Assembly: GCA_944347775.1 (NCBI GenBank)
Contig: CALVMT010000072.1
Coordinates: 38,383-102,382 of the forward strand
Reading direction: 5' to 3'
From: an uncultured Clostridia bacterium
GTDB taxonomy: Bacteria; Bacillota; Clostridia; Christensenellales; Christensenellaceae
DNA length: 64,000 bases
Below the pieces are notes generated by a model, which saw nothing but the letters and a program-made list of their open reading frames with translations, was not told where the DNA came from and ran no database searches. A program made the translations under genes and the position numbers. Below are positions 26,087-35,644 of the stretch, in pieces. Each line of letters opens with the position of its first letter. Within the stretch, counting starts at the first letter, position 1.

Positions 26087-26647
26087 TTAAACATCTATAA
26101 TATGCGAAAGCGTATACTCATGAGGTGATTTATCCATCGCGCGATATCCGATGGCAATGCCGATACCATATTCCAACCCTAAAGGGAATTTTGTTTGTGC
26201 TCTTAAAATATCGCTCCCTTCACCTGTAAAGGCCATGCCTGGCATACCAAGGATAACAGAATCAAGCCCCATAGATTTTGCGGCTAAAGCTAAATTTTGC
26301 ACAGCAATGCCTGCGTCAACTTTTCCATAAGCATTATTAGGGTCAATTGCTATAATAATGAATAAAGGTGCATCATACAATACTTTATTATTGCGAGAAG
26401 AAATTCGGTCAATACTGGATTGATCTCCGCTTTCAGTGATGCGGTTGACGACAGCCTGTTCAATACTAGCTAATACTTCATAATTAGTAATAAAAATAAA
26501 TCGTTGAGATTGTGCGTTGACGGCAGTTGGAGAAGCTAAAGCTGTGCATTTCAGCGCTGCAATCTGATCTTGCGTGAGCGGTTTTGGCAGATAGGCGCGA
26601 ATACTGGAGCGCCGTGCAATTGTTTCCAATACAAAGTTATCTAGCAT
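26087..26647 (-). CDS. Nitroreductase-family protein
   Basis: FMN-dependent oxidoreductase of the nitroreductase fold, 186 aa. The N-terminal ARRSSIRAYLPKPLTQDQI holds the Arg/Ser FMN-phosphate contacts. DAGIAVQNLALAAKSMGLDSVILG is the conserved central helix and strand, and IGIAIGYRAMDKSPHE the C-terminal FMN-contact strand. The natural substrate is unknown; such enzymes reduce nitro compounds, quinones or flavins with NAD(P)H. AGGAGG precedes the ATG. It lies 26 bp after the Gfo/Idh gene, so the two probably share a transcript. Confidence 0.88.
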   Translation of the reverse strand: MLDNFVLETIARRSSIRAYLPKPLTQDQIAALKCTALASPTAVNAQSQRFIFITNYEVLASIEQAVVNRITESGDQSSIDRISSRNNKVLYDAPLFIIIAIDPNNAYGKVDAGIAVQNLALAAKSMGLDSVILGMPGMAFTGEGSDILRAQTKFPLGLEYGIGIAIGYRAMDKSPHEYTLSHIIDV

Positions 26648-26673
26648 AACATTACCTCCTAAAAAAGTTTATT

Positions 26674-27669
26674 TTAATCAAAGAATTGATCATTTGGAAA
26701 ATGGATATCCATTAAAACACGTGCATGATCCATAATCTGAAGAGAAAGAAGTGTGCGTTCATTAAACGGTTCTTCTGAACCATTGTTGTTCTGGATCATG
26801 CGAATAAATGCTTTGATTTCATAAACGAGATCTTTTCGGAAAGGAATATCCTCTAGAGGCAGCTCTTCTAAAGAACCGTCGCGATATGTAATATTTACTT
26901 TGGTCGGTGCATTCATTCCCTGTATTGTCATATAAGCATCTTCTCCCTGTATTTCGCAATAATTGGCTGAGGGAGCAATTTTACCATAAAACAAAGTAGC
27001 CAGCATGGTATTATAATGTGCAGTAATTGTACCAACGCCATCTATGCCATTATGTAACTTTACTGCAGAAGCTGTCATACCTTGCGGTTTACCAAACAAA
27101 GCCGTCATAAAGTTAACGGCATATACGCCAAGATCCATCAGGGCGCCGTTTGCTAATTCGGGGATAAAGGCATTTTCAATAATGCCTTTTTTAAAATTAT
27201 CATATCTTCTAGAATAAGAACAGCACGATAAAATAGCCCGACGCAAAACACCTAATTTAGGCAAAGCTTCTTGAATGCGTAAAAAATTCGGATTAAACAC
27301 TGTGCGAAGTGCTTCTAAAATAACAACATGGTGTTCTTTTGCTGTTTTTATCATTTCTTCCCATTCATGTGCATTTGCAGCGGCAGATTTTTCAACAAGC
27401 ACATGTTTATTGGCGTGAAGCATTTGTAAAGCATACTCTTTATGGCAAAAATTAGGTGTAGCAATATATACAGCGTCAATTTGCGGGCAAGCAGCAATAT
27501 CATCAAGGTTCGTAAACCATAGAGGTGCCCCCCATTTTTCGGCATATTCTTTTGCCCGTGTTTCTTTACGGGAGTGAACTCCCATTAGTTGGAAATCAGC
27601 GCAGGATTTTGAGGCTTCTAAAATGTAGTCGGTAATAAAATTAGTGCCGACAACGGCAAAACGAACCAT
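26674..27669 (-). CDS. Gfo/Idh/MocA-family oxidoreductase
   Basis: NAD(P)-dependent dehydrogenase, 331 aa, of the glucose-fructose oxidoreductase/inositol dehydrogenase family. The N-terminal Rossmann motif is VVGTNFITDYI, with AVYIATPNFCHKEYALQML. The usual EKP catalytic triad is EKSAAAN here, with the Lys kept. The C-terminal domain has NGALMDLGVYAVNFMTALFG. The substrate is probably a sugar or a trans-dihydrodiol-like compound. A start at 27690 is open, but AGGAG sits between it and the ATG at 27669. The gene is divergent from mnmA. Confidence 0.87.
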   Translation of the reverse strand: MVRFAVVGTNFITDYILEASKSCADFQLMGVHSRKETRAKEYAEKWGAPLWFTNLDDIAACPQIDAVYIATPNFCHKEYALQMLHANKHVLVEKSAAANAHEWEEMIKTAKEHHVVILEALRTVFNPNFLRIQEALPKLGVLRRAILSCCSYSRRYDNFKKGIIENAFIPELANGALMDLGVYAVNFMTALFGKPQGMTASAVKLHNGIDGVGTITAHYNTMLATLFYGKIAPSANYCEIQGEDAYMTIQGMNAPTKVNITYRDGSLEELPLEDIPFRKDLVYEIKAFIRMIQNNNGSEEPFNERTLLSLQIMDHARVLMDIHFPNDQFFD

Positions 27670-27748
27670 AAGCAATTCTCCTATCAGCAAATTCTTATTT
27701 TCAGTATACGGGAAAAAAAAGTAAGAGTCAACGAGAGGCGCTTTTTTA

Positions 27749-27777
27749 TTGACTTGCGGTGGTGATTGATATATTCT
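27749..27777 (+). promoter_or_regulatory. Promoter of the mnmA-glmU-pth-mfd operon
   Basis: TTGACT (27749-27754) and TATTCT (27772-27777) with a 17-bp spacer, 20 bp before mnmA. Confidence 0.65.
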
Positions 27778-27797
27778 AACTTAGGTGAGGTGTAAAT

Positions 27798-28871
27798 ATG
27801 AATAGGCAAAAAATCGCAATAGGGATTTCAGGCGGTGTGGATTCTGCTGTCAGTGCATATCTGCTGAAAAAGCAGGGATATGATGTTATGGGTGTTTTTA
27901 TGAAAAACTGGAATGAAGAAGATGAAAATGGAGTCTGTACGGCGGATCAGGATTTTGAAGATGTGCGCCGGATTTGCGATGCTATTGATATTCCCTATTA
28001 TTCCGTTAATTTTGCTCGGGAATATTGGGAAAAAGTGTTCTCTATTTTTTTAAGTGAGTATAAAGCTGGTAGGACACCAAACCCTGATGTTTTGTGTAAT
28101 AAAGAGATTAAGTTTAAAGCTTTTTTAGATTTCTGTATGGAAATAGGAGCGGAAAAAATTGCAACAGGGCATTATTGCCGGGTGAATAAAATGTATGGAA
28201 CTCGATTATTAAAAGGTCGGGATGAGCGAAAGGATCAATCCTATTTCTTATGCACATTAGAAGCTAATCAACTTGAAAGAGTTGAGTTTCCGGTAGGTGG
28301 GTATACAAAGGAATATGTACGGCAAATGGCAAGAGAAGCGGGTATTCCGGTGGCGGATAAAAAAAATTCAACCGGCATATGTTTTATTGGGGAACGAAAT
28401 TTCAGAAAATTTTTACAGGGTTATTTGCCTGCGCAGCCCGGAGAAATGCGTACAACCTCAGGAGAATATATTGGTATGCATGAGGGGTTGATGTATTACA
28501 CACTTGGGCAGAGGCGTGGACTTCGTATTGGAGGGCGCGGAACGGGCGATAGATGGTTTGTTGTCGGTAAAGATCTGAAAAATAACATATTATATGTAGA
28601 ACAGGGAGAGGATAGCCCCCAACTATATTCCAAAGTTTGCGTAGTGGATAATTTTAGTTTTGTGAATCCGATAGATATGAAAGAGTTTGATTGTATGGCA
28701 AAATATCGTTATCGTCAGCCAGATCAAAAGGTTCATGTATTTACGGAAGGAAATAAATTGCTGATTGAAGCATATGACAAACAGCGTGCTGTAACTCCAG
28801 GTCAGTATGCAGTACTGTATAGCGGAGATGAATGCCTGGGGGGAGGACCAGTCGCAGCGATTTTGGAGTAA
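27798..28871 (+). CDS. mnmA: tRNA-specific 2-thiouridylase MnmA
   Basis: Adds sulfur to C2 of U34 in tRNAs for Lys, Glu and Gln, using ATP and persulfide sulfur from a cysteine desulfurase. It is 357 aa. PP-loop SGGVDSAV is near residue 10. The catalytic cysteines are visible in [13 protein letters not shown] and [10 protein letters not shown]. The C-terminal domain has [11 protein letters not shown], typical of MnmA. The sulfur donor could be the IscS encoded at about 43 kb. AGGTGAGG precedes the ATG. It is followed 20 bp later by glmU. Confidence 0.97.
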   Translation: MNRQKIAIGISGGVDSAVSAYLLKKQGYDVMGVFMKNWNEEDENGVCTADQDFEDVRRICDAIDIPYYSVNFAREYWEKVFSIFLSEYKAGRTPNPDVLCNKEIKFKAFLDFCMEIGAEKIATGHYCRVNKMYGTRLLKGRDERKDQSYFLCTLEANQLERVEFPVGGYTKEYVRQMAREAGIPVADKKNSTGICFIGERNFRKFLQGYLPAQPGEMRTTSGEYIGMHEGLMYYTLGQRRGLRIGGRGTGDRWFVVGKDLKNNILYVEQGEDSPQLYSKVCVVDNFSFVNPIDMKEFDCMAKYRYRQPDQKVHVFTEGNKLLIEAYDKQRAVTPGQYAVLYSGDECLGGGPVAAILE

Positions 28872-28891
28872 AAAGTTTGAGGAGAAACAGT

Positions 28892-30271
28892 ATGGAATAT
28901 ACAGAGGTTAAAGTTGTGATTATGGCAGCGGGAGAAGGGACACGAATGAAATCCTCTCTTCCAAAGGTACTACATCGGGCTGCAGGGAAAACACTCGTAG
29001 AATGGGTTGCTGATGCCGCTCACGCGGTGACGGAGAAACCGATTCTTGTTTACGGAAATGGCGGAGATGCAATTTTGCAAAAGTTTGGAGATGCATTTGA
29101 ATATGCATATCAGGCTCAGCGTTTAGGAACAGGGCATGCCGTAATGGCGGCTAAAGATAAGTTTCTTAAGAGTAATTATACCGTCGTAATGGCAGGGGAT
29201 ATGCCTTTAATTCGACCGGAAACGCTGAAACGATTGGTCGATGAGGCAATTTCTACGGATTGCGACTGCATGCTGCTCACGGCATCACCGGAAAATACAC
29301 CTGCATATGGCCGAATAATACGCGATAAAGATGGACATATATGTCGGATTGTTGAGGAACGGGATGCAACACAGGAACAAAAAAGGATTAAAGAGTTGAA
29401 TGTTTCATTTTATTGTTTTAAAACAACAGCATTGCTATATGCGTTAGAACAATTACGGCCGGAAAATGCACAACATGAATATTACCTTACCGATTGTATT
29501 CAGGTACTGTATGCAGCGAGAAAAGATGTGCGCAGTATTAAGATCGATAATATGCAGGAATGTATGGGCGTTAATACACGGGTTCAACTGGCTGAAGCTG
29601 AGGCGGCTTTGCGGGCGCGTATTAATGAAAAGCTCATGCTTTGTGGTGTTTCGATGATTGATCCAGCAAATACATATATAGAAGCGGATGTTGAAATCGG
29701 GCAGGACACGCTGGTTTATCCAGGAGTAGTCATAGAAGGAAAAACCAAAATCGGGAGCGGATGTACGATTTTTCAAGGTAGCCGTATAAACAATAGCATA
29801 ATAGGAGATGGCACAACAGTTGAAAATTCAGTTCTGCTTTATGCAAAAATAGGAAATTATACAAAAGTTGGCCCTAATGCATATCTGAGACCTGGTACAA
29901 ATATTGGAGACCATTGTCGAATTGGCGATTTTGTCGAAATTAAAAACGCCATTATAGGTGACGGAACAAAAGTTTCTCATTTGACTTATGTTGGCGATGC
30001 GAAATTAGGGGAAGATATTAATATTGGCTGCGGTGTAGTTTTTGTCAACTTTGACGGAAAGGAAAAAAAGATTACAACGGTAGAGGATGGCGCATTTATT
30101 GGATGTAACACCAATTTGATTTCACCGGTTAATGTTGGAAAGGGAGCATATATTGCAGCAGGAACCACAGTAACAAAAGATGTCCCGCCTGATGCGTTGG
30201 CTATTGGACGAGCAAAAGAATTAATTAAAACAGGTTGGGCAAAAGGAAGATATAAAATACATAGAGAGTAG
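28892..30271 (+). CDS. glmU: Bifunctional UDP-N-acetylglucosamine pyrophosphorylase / glucosamine-1-phosphate acetyltransferase
   Basis: Makes UDP-GlcNAc, the first committed precursor of peptidoglycan, 459 aa. The N-terminal uridylyltransferase domain has MAAGEGTRMKSSLPKVLH and MAGDMPLIRP. The C-terminal left-handed beta-helix has repeated hexapeptides (IGDGT, IGDHC, IGDF) and the acetyltransferase residues around YLRPGTNIG and GCGVVFVNFDGKEK. An upstream start at 28832 lies inside mnmA; GAGGAG at 28879-28884 supports the ATG at 28892. It is in operon with mnmA and pth. Confidence 0.97.
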   Translation: MEYTEVKVVIMAAGEGTRMKSSLPKVLHRAAGKTLVEWVADAAHAVTEKPILVYGNGGDAILQKFGDAFEYAYQAQRLGTGHAVMAAKDKFLKSNYTVVMAGDMPLIRPETLKRLVDEAISTDCDCMLLTASPENTPAYGRIIRDKDGHICRIVEERDATQEQKRIKELNVSFYCFKTTALLYALEQLRPENAQHEYYLTDCIQVLYAARKDVRSIKIDNMQECMGVNTRVQLAEAEAALRARINEKLMLCGVSMIDPANTYIEADVEIGQDTLVYPGVVIEGKTKIGSGCTIFQGSRINNSIIGDGTTVENSVLLYAKIGNYTKVGPNAYLRPGTNIGDHCRIGDFVEIKNAIIGDGTKVSHLTYVGDAKLGEDINIGCGVVFVNFDGKEKKITTVEDGAFIGCNTNLISPVNVGKGAYIAAGTTVTKDVPPDALAIGRAKELIKTGWAKGRYKIHRE

Positions 30272-30286
30272 GAAATAAAAAAGGAA

Positions 30287-30850
30287 ATGTATTTGGTTGT
30301 AGGATTGGGTAATCCGGGATTAAAATATAAAAAAACGCCCCATAATGCCGGATTTTTGGCATTGGATGCACTGGCTGATATCCTTCAAACGCGATTTAAT
30401 AAAAACAAATTTGAAGGGAAAATAGCGGAATCAGTGATTTGTGGGGAAAAAATACTTTTATTAAAGCCACAGACGTTTATGAATCTCAGCGGTAACAGTG
30501 TCGTAGCAACAGCACAGTATTATCACATCTCAAATGACCACATTGTTCTTATTTATGATGATAAGGATTTGGATTTAGGGAAAATTCGTATTCGTGCAAA
30601 AGGAAGTGCAGGAAGCCATAATGGGATGAAATCTGTTATTGAGTGTTTGAGAACGGAGCGGTTCCCGCGCATACGTTTTGGTATTGGGAAGCCGCCTGAA
30701 GGAATGCGCCTGATGGATTACGTGTTGCACAAAGTGGGGCGACAGGAGAGAGAAGTTTATCTGCAAACTGCGGAAAGATGTGCGCGAGCGGCGATAGCAG
30801 TTGTGACAGACGGGCTGGAAATAGCGCAGCAAAAATATAGTTCGAAGTAA
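30287..30850 (+). CDS. pth: Peptidyl-tRNA hydrolase
   Basis: Releases tRNA from prematurely dropped peptidyl-tRNAs, 187 aa. Conserved motifs: VGLGNPGLKYKKTPHNAGF with the catalytic His, LLKPQTFMNLSG, IYDDKDLDLGKIRI and GSAGSHNGMKS. The length is normal for the bacterial family. Its stop codon directly abuts the mfd ATG with no spacing, implying coupling of the two genes; pth-mfd is a conserved Bacillota pair. Confidence 0.97.
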   Translation: MYLVVGLGNPGLKYKKTPHNAGFLALDALADILQTRFNKNKFEGKIAESVICGEKILLLKPQTFMNLSGNSVVATAQYYHISNDHIVLIYDDKDLDLGKIRIRAKGSAGSHNGMKSVIECLRTERFPRIRFGIGKPPEGMRLMDYVLHKVGRQEREVYLQTAERCARAAIAVVTDGLEIAQQKYSSK

Positions 30851-33800
30851 ATGGAGAACAAATCGAAAGTGGAACAATTTCTTGAATTGATAGAAAAACT
30901 TCCGGAAATGCAAAAGCTTTTTTCAAGTGTGCAGGGTAATATGCCCTGCTCGCTTGTTCATGTGGCTCAAGAATTGCGTCAACATCTTTTGCATTTACTG
31001 TTTATGCAGACAGGGAAAAGCATTTTTTATGTTTTTCCTAACGAGTACCAAGCCAAACAGGCAAGCGAAAATTATATATATCCTGAACGTATTTTTCTGC
31101 CGACGGCTCAGGCAGAGTTGCGACCGGTAGAGGCACAAAGTGCCGATGTACGGCATACTCGTGTACAGGCAATTGATCGGTTGCACCAAAAAGGGGGCGT
31201 TGTTTTTATTTCTTTAGAATCCCTGCTTTTTAAAATGCGACCCCCGAAGAAATTTTTTTCGCAATATATTGTATTAAAAGAAAATGGGGTTATCACGCCC
31301 CAAAAACTACTGGAAGATCTGGTAAAAGCAGGGTATGAATATGCCCCCCTTATAGAAGGAGCAGGTCAAATCTCGGGGCGCGGAGAAATGGTGGAGATTT
31401 TTGCGCCCGGTCTTACGCAACCATTACGTATTACGTTTTTTGACGAGGAAATTGAAAGTATTCGCTATTTCGATGTGGATTCTCAGCGTTCATTTGGCGG
31501 AAATATAAAAAAAATTAATATTCCTCCTGCACATGAGTTCGCTTTGGATACGCAGGAAAAATTTGTGATATCAGAATATCTTAAAAATTCAAAAACGGTA
31601 AAATTGGATGGCATTAGAGAAACATATCTTCTTTCCTTAGAACAGGACGGGAGTTTTTCCAACATAGAAGCATATATGGATTTATTGCCGGAAAAGAATA
31701 GTATTTTAGATTATGCAGAAAATTCAATTATTGTGTTTGACAACTGTACAGGAGTTATGGGAGAGTACCACAATCGAATAAAGAGTCAAACGGCAATGTT
31801 TGCAGAAATACTAGCAGATGACAGTGCATTTGGCTGTGAAATGCTTTGCAGATGGCAGGCAGACTCCTTTTTGGAATTGCATAAACGGGAATTGATTGAC
31901 ATTGAGGGTTTGCAATCTTATGTATTATTTGAAAATGAAAAAGCACCTAAAATTGATTTTCATACTCGAAGTACAGTTGGCTTTCAGGGAAATGCCGATT
32001 TGTTGGCGGAAGCAATTAAAGTGCGTATTGCTGGCGGCTATCAGGTTTATCTATGTGTTGGAGGGCGTCAAACAAGTATTGCAGGCGCACTTCGGGAACG
32101 GGATATTTTAGTACCATTGGGAGCGAGATTAAAGGCGCCCGGAGTAAGTATGCTGCCATTGTCTATTAACGAAGGTTTTGAAGCGGAAAGCATTAAAGCT
32201 GTTTTCTTTTCGGAAGAAGATATATTAGGAAAGCGAAAACGCAAGCAAACGCCCGGAAAAAAGAAAAAAACACAGGAAATAGGCTTAATTGCCGATTTGC
32301 ATGCAGGAGATATTGTTGTTCATGAAATCCACGGCAAGGGCAAATATTTGGGCCTTAGAACGATGGAAGTAGCTGGTGTCAGCGCGGACTATATGGAAAT
32401 AGAATATCGCGACCAGGATCGCTTATTTATTCCGACATCTCAAATTGGCCGTATTGATAAATATATCGGACCGGAAGAGGAAGAAGTACGTCTTTCAAAG
32501 CTTGGAGGCAGAGAATGGGAGACAGCAAAAGTAAAAGCGCGAGCATCAGTAAAAAAATTAGCGGAAGATCTGGTTGATATTTATCGAGAGCGCAGTCAAG
32601 CAAAAGGTTATCAATTTTCGGAAGATACAGTTTGGCAACGTCAATTTGAGGATAATTTTGCTTATGAAGAAACCCCGGGGCAGCTGGAAAGTATAGAACA
32701 GATCAAACAGGATATGGAAAGTTCTAAAATAATGGATCGCCTGCTACTTGGAGATGTAGGTTATGGAAAAACGGAAGTAGCAATGCGTGCTTGTTTTAAA
32801 GCGGTGATGGATTCGAAACAGGTTGCCGTACTGGTGCCTACAACATTATTAGCACGTCAGCATTATAAAAATTTTTTAGAACGTTTTTCCGGATTTCCGA
32901 TTCGTATCGAACAATTATCACGTTACACAAAGCACCCCAAGACAGTATTGGAAAATCTCCTTTCCGGGAAAACTGATATTGTTATTGGTACGCATAAGCT
33001 ACTTGGGAAAAATGTTAAATTTAAAAATTTAGGTCTGCTCGTCATTGATGAAGAGCAGCGATTTGGTGTATCTCATAAGGAGCGTATTAAAGATATAAAG
33101 CGCAATGTCGATGTTTTAACATTAACGGCAACGCCTATCCCCAGAACGCTGGAAATGGCTTTAACTGGAATTCGCGATATGAGTACGATTGATACTCCAC
33201 CCGATGCGAGAAAAGAGGTTCAGGCTTTTGTTACACAGTTTGATTGGGGTTTAGTCAGAGATGCGATATTGCAGGAGATGAATCGTGGAGGACAGGTATT
33301 TTTTGTTTGTCGCCGCATCAATGAAATGGAGTCGCTGGCAGCAGGAATACAGCGTGCTGTGCCGGAGGCGCGAATTATCTCTGCGCATGGCAGAATGACT
33401 GAAGCCGAATCGGAAGCGGTGATGAACGCTTTTATGGAAAGAGAATATGATGTTTTGCTGTGTACAACGATTATTGAATCGGGCATTGATATTCCGTCGG
33501 TAAATACAATTATCATCTATGAAGCGGATAAATTTGGTTTAGCGCAACTTTATCAGCTTCGTGGCCGAATTGGGCGTTCAAATCTTCGCGGTTATGCCTA
33601 TTTTACACATCTTTGTGGGGAAAACATGAATCCTGTGGCGGCAAAGCGTTTGGAAGCAATTCGCGAGTTCACTCAGCTTGGAAGCGGAATGAAAATTGCA
33701 ATGCGTGATTTGCAAATACGTGGTGCAGGAAATTTATTGGGTGCAGAGCAAAGCGGGCATATGTCGAATGTGGGGTACAGCCTTTATGTAAAAATGGTTA

Positions 33801-34303
33801 AAGAAGAAGTAATGCAGACCATGGGAAAACCAATTGTGGCTAAAATTGAAACGACGGTGGAGATGGATGAAGATGCATATATTCCAGATAGCTATATTCA
33901 AGATGAGGGATTGAAACTTGATATGTATCGAAAGGTTGCAGAGGCAGATACCGTAAAAAAAGCAAAAGAAGTTCAAGAAGAGTTTATTGATCGTTTTGGT
34001 CCAATTCCTAAACCGGCGGCTAATTTGCTTGGTGCTTCGGTTATCCGTGGGTATGGTTCCCGGGCAGGGCTTGCAAGTATTATACGAATTCGCGATGGCA
34101 TACAAATGAAATTTTCTGATCAAGTTGTTCCTAAGGGTGAATTACTGCTTCAAGCGATTAAAAGCGAACGAGGCAGAGCAGAATTGCGCAATGCAGAAAC
34201 ACCCTATATCCTCTATGGGTTAAAAAAAGGAGGGTCATATACAGAAATGTTGCAATTTATGGAGAAAATCAGGCATTGCATAACAAAGGTCAATCAAGTA
34301 TAA
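30851..34303 (+). CDS. mfd: Transcription-repair coupling factor Mfd
   Basis: DNA translocase that removes stalled RNA polymerase and recruits UvrA, 1150 aa. The N-terminal UvrB-homology region covers about 1-370. The RNA polymerase interaction domain begins near LHAGDIVVHEIHGKGKYLG (about 482-500). The helicase core has Walker A GDVGYGKT (about 634), DEEQ Walker B (about 733), TATPIPRTLEMAL and LYQLRGRIGRSNLRGYAY. The C-terminal TRCF domain carries the UvrA-interaction control region. The length is as expected. The ATG follows immediately on the pth stop. Confidence 0.97.
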   Translation: MENKSKVEQFLELIEKLPEMQKLFSSVQGNMPCSLVHVAQELRQHLLHLLFMQTGKSIFYVFPNEYQAKQASENYIYPERIFLPTAQAELRPVEAQSADVRHTRVQAIDRLHQKGGVVFISLESLLFKMRPPKKFFSQYIVLKENGVITPQKLLEDLVKAGYEYAPLIEGAGQISGRGEMVEIFAPGLTQPLRITFFDEEIESIRYFDVDSQRSFGGNIKKINIPPAHEFALDTQEKFVISEYLKNSKTVKLDGIRETYLLSLEQDGSFSNIEAYMDLLPEKNSILDYAENSIIVFDNCTGVMGEYHNRIKSQTAMFAEILADDSAFGCEMLCRWQADSFLELHKRELIDIEGLQSYVLFENEKAPKIDFHTRSTVGFQGNADLLAEAIKVRIAGGYQVYLCVGGRQTSIAGALRERDILVPLGARLKAPGVSMLPLSINEGFEAESIKAVFFSEEDILGKRKRKQTPGKKKKTQEIGLIADLHAGDIVVHEIHGKGKYLGLRTMEVAGVSADYMEIEYRDQDRLFIPTSQIGRIDKYIGPEEEEVRLSKLGGREWETAKVKARASVKKLAEDLVDIYRERSQAKGYQFSEDTVWQRQFEDNFAYEETPGQLESIEQIKQDMESSKIMDRLLLGDVGYGKTEVAMRACFKAVMDSKQVAVLVPTTLLARQHYKNFLERFSGFPIRIEQLSRYTKHPKTVLENLLSGKTDIVIGTHKLLGKNVKFKNLGLLVIDEEQRFGVSHKERIKDIKRNVDVLTLTATPIPRTLEMALTGIRDMSTIDTPPDARKEVQAFVTQFDWGLVRDAILQEMNRGGQVFFVCRRINEMESLAAGIQRAVPEARIISAHGRMTEAESEAVMNAFMEREYDVLLCTTIIESGIDIPSVNTIIIYEADKFGLAQLYQLRGRIGRSNLRGYAYFTHLCGENMNPVAAKRLEAIREFTQLGSGMKIAMRDLQIRGAGNLLGAEQSGHMSNVGYSLYVKMVKEEVMQTMGKPIVAKIETTVEMDEDAYIPDSYIQDEGLKLDMYRKVAEADTVKKAKEVQEEFIDRFGPIPKPAANLLGASVIRGYGSRAGLASIIRIRDGIQMKFSDQVVPKGELLLQAIKSERGRAELRNAETPYILYGLKKGGSYTEMLQFMEKIRHCITKVNQV

Positions 34304-34356
34304 TAAATTATATTTTATTATCATGACAAATAGGTTATGTCCGTAAGGAGAGAAAA

Positions 34357-35580
34357 ATGATAAAAAAATTTTTAATGGCAATTTTGGCTGTTTTGATGGT
34401 AATAAGTTGTACTTCCTGTAAATTGATGGTGATTGATGAAACAAAAGATCTCGAGCAGGTGGTAGCGACGGTTAATGGAGTAGAGATTACCAAAGCAGAT
34501 GTGATGGCTGTGTATCATACATATCGTTATTATTATAGTTTAACGGATGAAAATGAATTGACCGAGCAGTATAAAACTAGCCGAATCACTTTGCTGGATA
34601 GTGTCTATGACACATTAATAGAATATGAATTGATCCAGCAATATGCTGGGGAAATGACTAACATTGAATTGACCGATGAAATGCGTGAGGCAATTGAGGA
34701 AGAAAAACAGCAGGTTATTGCTTCGATTGAAACAGGAGCTGATAGCGTTGTTGCCGATTTAGCGGAAAATGATCCGGGAATGGATCAGGAGGCAGCAAAA
34801 CAAAAACGAATTGAAGAACGTTTGGTTTATCGGGGAATTTCGACCGGAGAATTCGAAAAAACCCGTGCATATGAAATGATTGTAGAAGATGTTCGTGAAG
34901 CTCTCTCGGCAGATTATGAGCCAACGGAAAAAGCAATTGAGAATTATTATGATACATATTTAAGTATGCAAAAAACCTATATTGAGGGTGATCTCAGTTA
35001 TTACGATTATTACACTTCGGAATCGGTGAATCTTTATGTTCCCGAAGGATTCCGTTATGTAAAAAATTTACTGATTGGCATTCCTGATGAGGCGCGCAGT
35101 GAAATAACCACGTTGCGCAATGAGGGTAAAGATGAAGAAGCGGACAGCTTGCTCAATGAGGAATTGGAAAAAATTGAGCAGGAAGCGCAACAGGTATATG
35201 CGATGCTGAAAAATGGTGAATCTTATGATGCGTTGCTTGCTGAATATGGGGATGATCCCGGGATGAAAGAAGGCGCAGCAAATGCGCAGACAGGATACCA
35301 TATTTATGATGGTAGCACTAGCTATGAGCAAAATTTTAAAGAGGCTGCAATGGCGCTTGAAAATCCCGGAGATATTTCGGAGCCCATTGCTTCTGATTAT
35401 GGGTATTACATTATTAAATATGAAAGTGATTCTGTTGCACATGATGTTCCTCTAGAAGGTGTTAAAGAAAAAATTCGTGAAATACTCATTAAAGAGAAAG
35501 CAAGTGAGTATTATGAAGAGATTTATGAAAATTGGAAACGACAGGCAGAAATTGTAGAATATAAAGAACGTATTTATTAA
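34357..35580 (+). CDS. PrsA/SurA-like peptidyl-prolyl isomerase lipoprotein
   Basis: Extracytoplasmic foldase, 407 aa. The signal peptide ends at a lipobox with the lipidated Cys18 (VISC), a second Cys at 21 being less likely. The SurA/PrsA-type N-terminal chaperone helices (about 35-190) precede a parvulin-like rotamase region (about 225-365). That region contains LLAEYGDDPGMKEG, LENPGDISEPIASDYGYYIIKY, the typical parvulin end. An insertion of charged helix (about 245-285) lies within it. It sits downstream of mfd, as in several Clostridia. A strong AAGGAGAG ribosome-binding site is present. Confidence 0.87.
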   Translation: MIKKFLMAILAVLMVISCTSCKLMVIDETKDLEQVVATVNGVEITKADVMAVYHTYRYYYSLTDENELTEQYKTSRITLLDSVYDTLIEYELIQQYAGEMTNIELTDEMREAIEEEKQQVIASIETGADSVVADLAENDPGMDQEAAKQKRIEERLVYRGISTGEFEKTRAYEMIVEDVREALSADYEPTEKAIENYYDTYLSMQKTYIEGDLSYYDYYTSESVNLYVPEGFRYVKNLLIGIPDEARSEITTLRNEGKDEEADSLLNEELEKIEQEAQQVYAMLKNGESYDALLAEYGDDPGMKEGAANAQTGYHIYDGSTSYEQNFKEAAMALENPGDISEPIASDYGYYIIKYESDSVAHDVPLEGVKEKIREILIKEKASEYYEEIYENWKRQAEIVEYKERIY

Positions 35581-35608
35581 AAAAGAGCAGATTTTTCTGC
35601 TCTTTTTT
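35581..35608. terminator. Bidirectional terminator between the foldase gene and the T-box operon
   Basis: GAGCAGA (35585-35591) pairs with TCTGCTC (35596-35602). A-run before and T-run after allow use by both convergent transcripts. Confidence 0.85.
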
Positions 35609-35644
35609 AATGTTATCCATATTTTTCTATTCACATTCTTTAAT